NCBI GenBank assembly: GCA_013138755.1
Contig: WTCC01000014.1
Span: forward strand, 1-5,567
Length of the DNA stretch: 5,567 nt
Direction of reading: 5' to 3'
From: Gammaproteobacteria bacterium
Lineage (GTDB): Bacteria > Pseudomonadota > Gammaproteobacteria > SZUA-229
A program made the translations under genes and the position numbers. Below the pieces are notes generated by a model. That model saw only the letters and a list, made by a program, of their open reading frames with translations. It had not been told where the DNA came from and did not search any database. Shown here one piece after another: positions 1 through 4,484 of this stretch; position 1 is the stretch's first letter; the number at the start of each line of letters is the position of its first letter.

Positions 1-213
1 AATATTTTTTACGCGGTTTATTATTACGTCACCTTTAACCACTTTCTGCATGTAGGCTGGGGAAGCGCTGCGATACTATGGGTTATCTATCGTCTCAATA
101 CCGGTATCTATACACAGCAGGAGCATGAGGGGCTGATAAACGTTGCGCTATACTGGCACATGATCGATCTTGCCTGGATAACCATCTTTCCCTTGCTGTA
201 TGTGATCCGCTAA
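1..213 (+). CDS. norE: NorE-like cytochrome c oxidase subunit III family protein (3' end only)
   Basis: The gene is open from base 1 in frame 1 and ends with TAA at 211-213, giving the last 70 residues; the start is off the window. The residues FNHFLHV (12-18) and YWHMIDLAWITIFPLLYVIR (51-70) are the C-terminal signature of the heme-copper oxidase subunit III superfamily, in the form seen in NorE, where a WHxxDxxWI helix closes the protein. Two membrane helices are visible, about 18-31 and 55-69. NorE is known as an accessory membrane protein of nitric oxide reductase, needed for full activity but not a catalytic subunit. The stop codon shares a base with the norF start, and norD follows downstream, so I read it as NorE and not as an aerobic oxidase subunit. 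Its N-terminal helices and promoter cannot be judged here. Confidence 0.85.
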   Translation, partial: NIFYAVYYYVTFNHFLHVGWGSAAILWVIYRLNTGIYTQQEHEGLINVALYWHMIDLAWITIFPLLYVIR

Positions 214-503
214 TGAAGATGACACAGATCAGGCTCATCGAAATATTATGGCTGATGCTTATAGTATTAACCCTGTTCAGTGCTTATATGGCAGAACAGG
301 CAAAACCCGGATTGGACAGTGTTGCTATCATGGCGATCGTGCTCGCCATCAAGGGCCGAATAATCGTAGATTATTTTATGGAGCTTAAACATTCACACTA
401 TATTTTACGAACATTGATGCAGGTTTATTTTTACGTGATACCGGCTTTGATCATCCTGGTTTATTTATTTCCAGAACAGATTGCAGAATGGACGGTGCTT
501 TAA
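213..503 (+). CDS. norF: NorF-like small membrane protein (prokaryotic cytochrome c oxidase subunit IV family)
   Basis: This 96-residue protein has three predicted membrane helices (about 8-26, 36-54 and 68-87). The conserved block KGRIIVDYFMELKH (47-60) matches the KGRxVxDxFMELxH signature of the bacterial subunit IV/NorF family; its length is typical. NorF is a membrane partner of NorE and supports nitric oxide reductase activity; its mechanism is not well defined. The ATG overlaps the norE stop (TAATG), and no clear Shine-Dalgarno precedes it, so translation is probably coupled to norE. A second in-frame ATG lies two codons downstream (219), so the N-terminus could be two residues shorter. 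Identity is based on the motif, the helix pattern and the norE/norD neighbours. Confidence 0.82.
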   Translation: MKMTQIRLIEILWLMLIVLTLFSAYMAEQAKPGLDSVAIMAIVLAIKGRIIVDYFMELKHSHYILRTLMQVYFYVIPALIILVYLFPEQIAEWTVL

Positions 504-545
504 AGCAATGAGCAATGAGCAATGAATAATGAATAATGAATAATT
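504..545 (+). repeat. Heptanucleotide tandem repeat between norF and the zinc-ribbon gene
   Basis: Six consecutive 7-bp units fill the gap: AGCAATG at 504-510, 511-517 and 518-524, AATAATG at 525-531 and 532-538, and a last degenerate AATAATT at 539-545. The array starts directly after the norF stop and ends 4 bp before the next ATG. Each of the first five units carries an ATG. Because 7 is not a multiple of 3, these fall in all three frames, and each opens only a 4-5 codon reading frame. The one from 536 ends in a TGA (551-553) overlapping the next gene's ATG. It resembles short tandemly repeated heptamers known in some bacteria; its role is unknown. Confidence 0.9.
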
Positions 546-549
546 TTAA

Positions 550-750
550 ATGATGAACTTAGTATGTAAACATTGTGGTGGCGAGATAAAGGTGGGTCAA
601 AAAAATTGTTCTCATTGCGGGATCCCATTGCCTCCTGATCTGGGGAAATCTACTCAGAGAAAATTTAAGTTATTTTTTATCGGCCTTGTCATTTTCTGTA
701 TCGTCATGATTATCTGGCTGCCGCCTGACTGGACACGTTTCATCAAGTAA
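550..750 (+). CDS. Small zinc-ribbon protein with one C-terminal membrane helix
   Basis: This 66-residue protein has two CxxC knuckles, C6-K-H-C9 and C20-S-H-C23, spaced as in a zinc ribbon and expected to bind one Zn (or possibly Fe). A short basic linker (KSTQRKFK, 33-40) precedes a single hydrophobic helix at about 41-58. The basic residues on the N-terminal side suggest that the zinc ribbon faces the cytoplasm. The start is ATGATG, so the first residue could be at 550 or 553; no good Shine-Dalgarno is visible, and the region just upstream is the heptamer repeat. It sits between norF and norD, ending 4 bp before norD, so it is very likely co-transcribed with them. I cannot assign a function. 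A role in NO reductase assembly or metal handling is inference from position only. Confidence 0.75.
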   Translation: MMNLVCKHCGGEIKVGQKNCSHCGIPLPPDLGKSTQRKFKLFFIGLVIFCIVMIIWLPPDWTRFIK

Positions 751-754
751 CGTC

Positions 755-2608
755 ATGGAAGAATTCGTCGGAAAAATTTGGGATAGTTTTATCACCAACA
801 GTGCCAACAAGCACTACCCTGAAGCAGTAGTGCATCTGGATGAGATACGCCACACTGCCGGCATTTTCTTTCGTGCGTTAGGTGGTGAAGGTGGTCTGCG
901 TATCGAAAATGCTACCGACTCCGAGATTCACGCCAGACGTTCGATATTGCAGCGCATCGCAGGCACTGGTAAAAAAACACAATACGCATGGCGAGACGAA
1001 GAGACACTGAGACTGCCCGACAGCCTCGCACTGTTCCCCGACAGAGAACTCAACCGTGATCTTTACCTGTGGCTCACCGCGCTCTCGGCAATCCCTGCAG
1101 CTATAACCGGCGAAAGTTCTGACTGGATCAGCAGAAACCAGAAGCGTACACGTGAAACACTGAGAATCTGGCCGGGTTTGCATAGCCGTTATCAAAAACT
1201 GTTACAAGCACATCTAAAACAGCGACCGGATCCGGACAAGTTACCCGCTAAAGAAGCCAGTCAGGAAATCAGTATCCGCCAGGCTTTGATCGACTCAGAG
1301 ATAGACATCACACTCGAATACGCCAAGCACCCGCCTCAGCCGGTAACGCTGTGGTTACACCCTTCTCCCCCTAATCAGGAGGCTAGCAGAGGTACACAGC
1401 CAAATGATCCTGATCAGGTAGAAACAGCTGATGATGACCAGGACAAACAGGAGCAGAAAAAACAGCAGAAGCGCAAACAGGGCAATCGAACTGATACCCC
1501 CGAAGGTAAAGATGGGCTGATGAGCTTTCGCCTTGAAACCCTCTGGAGCTGGGCGGAATATACTAAAGTTGATCGTACCAGTGTCGACGATGACGATGAC
1601 AATGCCATGCAGACGGCCGAGGACATGGACAACATTACACTTGCTCAAGACAGTGAGACCACGGTCGGTAAGATCAAACTGGATCTCGACCTGCCATCCG
1701 AGGAATATGATGACATCGTATTAGCTGAAGGTATTGCTATCGACGAGTGGGATTATAAAAAGCAGCGCATGCAAAAAGACCACTGCCGACTCCAGGTAAT
1801 GACATCGCGTCACGCTGAAGCCATGGAACTGCCGGCAAGGTTGCGTCCGCAAGCACATAAAATTCGTCGTCAATTTGAATCACTGCGCCCGCAGAGGCAC
1901 TGGGTCAGCCGCCAGAATGAAGGCAGCGAACTCGATCTGGAAAACTACATCAACTTCCTTACTGATCGCAAACAGGGACATGTGAATAGCGACACACCTG
2001 TATATCGCGATGTGCGAAACCTCAACCGTGACCTTTCGTGTTTGTTGCTCGCCGACCTTTCTCTTTCGACCGATGCTCACATAAACAATAACGCCCGTGT
2101 CATCGATGTTATCCGTGACTCACTCTACCTGTTTTCTGAAGCCCTGACAGCAACCGGAGACCGCTTTGCTCTACACGGCTTCTCATCACGCAATCGAAAC
2201 CATGTTCGTTTCTACAACATCAAAGATTTTGATGAGAACTACGACGATAACATCCGCGGTCACATCAACGCCGCTCGTCCCGGTTATTACACACGTATGG
2301 GTGCCGCCATACGTCATGCGACACAATTGCTGTTAAAAGAATCGTCCAGTCAAAAACTATTACTCATTCTCACCGATGGCAAACCCAATGATCTGGACAA
2401 ATACGAAGGCAGGTATGGCATAGAAGATACACGCATGGCGATACTGGAGGCAGAGAGAGCAGGTTTAAGACCCTTCTGTGTCACCATCGATGAGCGCGCT
2501 GAAGACTATCTGCCCTATCTCTTTGGCAGTCGCTCCTATGTACTGGTACACAATGCCGAAGAACTGCCGGGTAAACTGCCTCTATTATATTTAAGACTAA
2601 CCAACTAA
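755..2608 (+). CDS. norD: NorD, nitric oxide reductase activation protein (VWA domain)
   Basis: This is a 617-residue soluble protein, close to the usual NorD length. The C-terminal third (about 425-617) is a von Willebrand factor A domain with a complete MIDAS: DLSLS at 434-438 (DxSxS), the threonine in TRMG at 513-516, and TDGKPND starting at 540 (Asp541). The N-terminal part is family-typical and lacks membrane helices. A low-complexity charged linker at about 205-258 (Q/K/D-rich) and an acidic run D278-D282 separate the two parts. In known systems NorD works with the MoxR-type AAA+ ATPase NorQ to activate cNOR, probably by enabling insertion of the non-heme FeB; norQ is not in this window. 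It starts 4 bp after the zinc-ribbon stop with only a weak AAGTAA upstream. CbbO also pairs a VWA domain with a MoxR partner, but the length and the norEF context favour NorD. Confidence 0.93.
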   Translation: MEEFVGKIWDSFITNSANKHYPEAVVHLDEIRHTAGIFFRALGGEGGLRIENATDSEIHARRSILQRIAGTGKKTQYAWRDEETLRLPDSLALFPDRELNRDLYLWLTALSAIPAAITGESSDWISRNQKRTRETLRIWPGLHSRYQKLLQAHLKQRPDPDKLPAKEASQEISIRQALIDSEIDITLEYAKHPPQPVTLWLHPSPPNQEASRGTQPNDPDQVETADDDQDKQEQKKQQKRKQGNRTDTPEGKDGLMSFRLETLWSWAEYTKVDRTSVDDDDDNAMQTAEDMDNITLAQDSETTVGKIKLDLDLPSEEYDDIVLAEGIAIDEWDYKKQRMQKDHCRLQVMTSRHAEAMELPARLRPQAHKIRRQFESLRPQRHWVSRQNEGSELDLENYINFLTDRKQGHVNSDTPVYRDVRNLNRDLSCLLLADLSLSTDAHINNNARVIDVIRDSLYLFSEALTATGDRFALHGFSSRNRNHVRFYNIKDFDENYDDNIRGHINAARPGYYTRMGAAIRHATQLLLKESSSQKLLLILTDGKPNDLDKYEGRYGIEDTRMAILEAERAGLRPFCVTIDERAEDYLPYLFGSRSYVLVHNAEELPGKLPLLYLRLTN

Positions 2609-2726
2609 GAGAATAATCATATTTAACCTTAAAAGATTTAGAAGTTTGAGCCTGCTATTGATTACCGGCAGTTTATCGAGTGACTTCAAGCATACAGGTA
2701 TACCGAGCCTATTACATGTATTCAAC
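2609..2726. other. Convergent intergenic region, no clear terminator
   Basis: These 118 bp lie between the converging 3' ends of norD and the membrane-protein gene. I see only weak symmetry: CTGC/GCAG arms around 2652-2671 and the 8-bp palindrome GGTATACC. There is no GC-rich hairpin with a U-tract on either strand, so an intrinsic terminator is not supported. Confidence 0.5.
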
Positions 2727-3140
2727 TTATGCCTGACTCAGTCCATTATCTTTTTGCCAATACCAGCCACCTGCCGTTGTTGCCAGCAACGATAGTATAA
2801 AGATGACGATACCGGTCGTTGTGATTTCTGCAGTTTCTAATGTGGGGTAGATCATACCGCCTGCGGTGATCAGACCAACAGCAATACAATGCAGCCAGAC
2901 TTTTATACTGGTCTCCACATCAGCTATGTTTGCTGTGATGTAACCACCGACAAACATCGTCGCTACAAATATCGGGATACCAACTATATATCTAAAGGAC
3001 CCAGCGATATCATTTAGAAAAGGGAAATCTTTTGCCAGCGCGTTATAACCGACTGCAACAAAAATATACAACAGCTGTAATAAAAGGATAGCGACGATAA
3101 TAAATACACTGCCTACAACAATTGCTTTTATACTTTTCAT
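2727..3140 (-). CDS. Four-helix membrane protein of unknown function
   Basis: With the ATG at 3140 this is a 137-residue, strongly hydrophobic protein with four predicted membrane helices (about 5-31, 50-72, 79-99 and 107-128). It ends in a short polar tail. The GGYITANIA segment (65-73), at the end of helix 2, recalls the GGYxAxxIA pattern of small uncharacterised four-helix membrane proteins, but I cannot name a family with certainty. The frame can also be opened one codon earlier at TTG (3143-3141). I prefer the ATG because an AAGAGA Shine-Dalgarno (3148-3153) lies 7 nt before it. It is the last gene of a minus-strand set, 19 nt after the stop of the Cys-containing protein gene, and is convergent with norD. 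No catalytic or metal-binding motif is visible. Confidence 0.7.
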   Translation of the reverse strand: MKSIKAIVVGSVFIIVAILLLQLLYIFVAVGYNALAKDFPFLNDIAGSFRYIVGIPIFVATMFVGGYITANIADVETSIKVWLHCIAVGLITAGGMIYPTLETAEITTTGIVIFILSLLATTAGGWYWQKDNGLSQA

Positions 3141-3147
3141 CAATAAA

Positions 3148-3153
3148 TCTCTT
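3148..3153 (-). promoter_or_regulatory. Ribosome binding site deciding the start of the four-helix protein gene
   Basis: On the minus strand AAGAGA ends 7 nt before ATG 3140 and only 4 nt before TTG 3143. The spacing favours ATG as the true start. Confidence 0.55.
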
Positions 3154-3159
3154 ATTACA

Positions 3160-3522
3160 TCATCGAATAGATTGAACAGAACTACTGCAGTACACCTTAT
3201 CCTGCTTCACATTTTTTTTCTGTTGCTCCATGCAGCTACGCCAGTCGGATATAGCTGTGATGTCCAACTTTTTTTCATCAAAAGAAATCAAAAAATAATT
3301 TCGTATCTTACTTGCGTTTGACGCATGACCAAACTCAGAAAATTGCAAATCACTTTCTATACAGCGGCTTTCGATTACCGGGATATCTGAACCCTTAAAA
3401 ACACCTTCGACCATCAGTGATTTCTGCTGGCACTGCTGTAGCGTTTGTGTATTTACAAAGGAAGCGTTGATATCACCCGCTCCGTTTTGCGTAAGCGTTA
3501 TCAGCAGAAATAGTGTTTTCAT
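3160..3522 (-). CDS. Small, probably exported four-cysteine protein of unknown function
   Basis: This 120-residue protein starts MKTLFLLITLTQNGAG. That is a short N-terminal hydrophobic stretch, which could be a minimal signal peptide or simply a buried beta strand. Four cysteines (C31, C54, C97, C112) fall as two spaced pairs, which would suit two disulfides in the periplasm. The rest is polar, with Q/K-rich stretches around C31 and between C97 and C112. There is no CxxCH heme motif and no other signature I recognise. The ATG is 17 nt downstream of the hemerythrin stop, and its own stop is 19 nt before the next ATG, so the three genes look like one operon. Localisation is uncertain because the hydrophobic core is shorter than in a classical signal peptide. 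Confidence 0.65.
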   Translation of the reverse strand: MKTLFLLITLTQNGAGDINASFVNTQTLQQCQQKSLMVEGVFKGSDIPVIESRCIESDLQFSEFGHASNASKIRNYFLISFDEKKLDITAISDWRSCMEQQKKNVKQDKVYCSSSVQSIR

Positions 3523-3539
3523 GTGCTGCTTTTGAAAAT

Positions 3540-4124
3540 TTACTTAACACCCTTACCAATTAGATAGCTGCTGTATTCTTTATCCGTACCGTTGATGTGG
3601 TTAATTAACCAGCTCCTGAGGTATTCCGCAGCATTACTCATGGCAGTGTCATGATCCTTTTCATACTCTGCAAGGACTTCGCGCACTTTATCGAACATCT
3701 TTTCATGTTGCTCTTTGTGCGATTCAAAATCAGGATAATCATTATCCCGCATCAGACCTTCTTCATAAGTGAAATGTGTTTTCGTGTAATCGACCAGTTC
3801 ATCGAGTGCTTCACGTTCGAATTGTTCGCCTGTTGAGTAGTCAACCGCTGTCTGCAACTGATTGATCAGATTCAACAGTCTTTTGTGCTGCTGGTCAATC
3901 GAATCGATACCAACACTGTAAGAATCTTTCCATTCGACAAACTGTTGTGATGCCATTTTTTTATGAACGAATGGAACAGCCACCAATAGCGCTATCAGAC
4001 TCCAGGTTATCGGGCTGGAAGGACCTGCAAGCAATCCCAGTATCACCGCTACGATCAACGTTAGAATAAGCAGCGACAAACCGAACATACACATTCTTTT
4101 ATTTCGGCATATATTTTTTTTCAT
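3540..4124 (-). CDS. Membrane-anchored bacteriohemerythrin
   Basis: This is a 194-residue protein. Residues 11-33 and 39-54 form two hydrophobic helices. Residues 60-194 are a bacteriohemerythrin domain opening with FVEWKDSYSVGIDSIDQQH. All seven diiron ligands can be placed: H80 (IDQQH), H117 and E121 (HFTYEE), H136 and H140 (HKEQH), H176 (INH) and D181 (TDKEY). The site should therefore bind O2 reversibly, or NO. The helix pair would leave the domain on the same side as the basic N-terminus (KKNICRNKR), that is, the cytoplasm. Family members store or deliver O2, sense O2 in chemoreceptors, or interact with NO. Placement between nor and nir genes suggests O2/NO buffering or sensing, but that is inference. 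The start is well supported: AAGGAA (4133-4138) lies 8 nt before the ATG. It is the first gene of the minus-strand operon. Confidence 0.93.
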   Translation of the reverse strand: MKKNICRNKRMCMFGLSLLILTLIVAVILGLLAGPSSPITWSLIALLVAVPFVHKKMASQQFVEWKDSYSVGIDSIDQQHKRLLNLINQLQTAVDYSTGEQFEREALDELVDYTKTHFTYEEGLMRDNDYPDFESHKEQHEKMFDKVREVLAEYEKDHDTAMSNAAEYLRSWLINHINGTDKEYSSYLIGKGVK

Positions 4125-4132
4125 GCAATTTA

Positions 4133-4138
4133 TTCCTT
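4133..4138 (-). promoter_or_regulatory. Strong ribosome binding site of the bacteriohemerythrin gene
   Basis: AAGGAA on the minus strand, 8 nt before ATG 4124, is the best Shine-Dalgarno in the window and fixes the hemerythrin start, including its two membrane helices. Confidence 0.75.
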
Positions 4139-4381
4139 GATTTAACGATTAATTGAAGTAGTTTAAAGTCACTCACCCACGACACGATGCTGCATAACAT
4201 GATGACTAGCATATTGTAGTCGCAAGCAGTTATATAGAAAAATGACTTGGGTCAATTCAATAACAAAATAATAGAAAATAATCGTTAAAATCAGCTGTAG
4301 ACCTCTGTTTTACGCCTGCTTCTCACCACAATCAAATATTTACTAACATACTGTTTTACATGTCATTTTGTCACAAATTTT

Positions 4382-4387
4382 ATTATG
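4382..4387 (-). promoter_or_regulatory. Possible minus-strand -10 facing the hemerythrin operon
   Basis: CATAAT on the minus strand matches TATAAT at five of six positions and lies 21 nt from the edge of the FNR box at 4409-4422. This is close to the 22-nt gap of class II FNR promoters. If used, the hemerythrin transcript would carry a leader of roughly 250 nt, which is long, so this remains tentative. A competing minus-strand candidate is TACAAT at 4213-4218, nearer to the gene. Confidence 0.3.
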
Positions 4388-4408
4388 TCTAGACTACTTT
4401 AACATCGT

Positions 4409-4422
4409 TTGACCTAAATCAA
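4409..4422 (+). promoter_or_regulatory. FNR/DNR-type box upstream of nirE
   Basis: TTGAC-CTAA-ATCAA matches the TTGAT-N4-ATCAA consensus at nine of ten positions. FNR/ANR and the NO-responsive DNR/NNR share this consensus, so the sequence does not show which one binds. Its centre (4415.5) would sit at -41.5 from a transcript starting near 4457, the class II activating position. No good -35 is present, as expected for an activator-dependent promoter. It implies anaerobic and/or NO-dependent expression of nirE and the genes behind it. Confidence 0.8.
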
Positions 4423-4447
4423 TGAAGTAAAAGCCCGAGCAGAGCAA

Positions 4448-4453
4448 TATCAT
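4448..4453 (+). promoter_or_regulatory. Candidate -10 element of the nirE promoter
   Basis: TATCAT matches TATAAT at five of six positions and lies 25 nt after the FNR box, about 3 nt more than the ideal class II spacing. The alternative CAATAT (4445-4450) has ideal spacing but a poorer sequence. Transcription would start at about 4457-4460. Confidence 0.5.
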
Positions 4454-4468
4454 CGCCATCTGAGTCTT

Positions 4469-4482
4469 TTGATAAGAATCAT
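4469..4482 (+). promoter_or_regulatory. Second FNR/DNR-type box, at the nirE translation start
   Basis: TTGAT-AAGA-ATCAT matches TTGAT-N4-ATCAA at nine of ten positions. It ends two bases before ATG 4485 and lies 60 bp centre-to-centre from the first box. It would fall about +10 to +26 relative to the predicted nirE transcript start, a position expected to block and not activate. I see no -10 at the class II distance on either strand. Confidence 0.55.
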
Positions 4483-4484
4483 TT

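Larger units (their letters stand above)
4125..4484. other. AT-rich divergent control region between bacteriohemerythrin and nirE
   Basis: These 360 bp contain no convincing gene. They hold the hemerythrin ribosome binding site, two FNR/DNR-type boxes near the nirE end (4409-4422 and 4469-4482), and possible -10 elements on both strands. Other symmetric sequences are GACTA-N8-TAGTC (4204-4221), TTTGT-C-ACAAA (4367-4377) and GTCTAGAC (4387-4394). The region is clearly more AT-rich than the flanking genes. No RNA gene or riboswitch is recognisable. Confidence 0.7.

Noticed and set aside
878..1195. Open frame antisense to norD (similarly 1355-1648, 1414-1635, 1880-2080, and plus frame 1533-1724)
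   Set aside because: All lie within norD, whose motifs and full length are clear. These frames have Cys/Ser-rich or low-complexity translations and no ribosome sites.
2645..2675. Terminator hairpin downstream of norD
   Set aside because: The arms CTGC/GCAG are only 4 bp with a long loop and no U-tract follows.
2615..2790. Plus-strand frame after norD that reads like a short hydrophobic leader (KRFRSLSLLLITGSL)
   Set aside because: It has no ATG, GTG or credible TTG start with a ribosome site, and it runs into the antisense of the four-helix protein gene.
3651..3836. Plus-strand open frame within the hemerythrin gene
   Set aside because: It is opposite the conserved diiron ligand region of bacteriohemerythrin and is a shadow frame.
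4137..4150. TTGAT half-site just upstream of the hemerythrin gene
   Set aside because: The second half (CGATT) does not match ATCAA, and the site overlaps the ribosome binding site, so it is not at a promoter position.
4183..4205. NsrR- or NorR-like operator around ATGC-T-GCAT (4187-4195)
   Set aside because: Only a short odd palindrome is present. Neither the long NsrR double half-site nor a NorR GT-N7-AC pair in a sigma-54 context is seen.
4204..4221. Inverted repeat GACTA-N8-TAGTC overlapping a minus-strand -10-like TACAAT
   Set aside because: The 5-bp arms with an 8-nt spacer are within chance expectation, and no known operator consensus is matched.
4247..4260. Possible third FNR box TTGGG-TCAA-TTCAA
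   Set aside because: It matches the consensus at only seven of ten positions, and the nearest minus-strand -10 (TACAAT, 4213-4218) is 28 nt away instead of about 22. The match is too weak to annotate.
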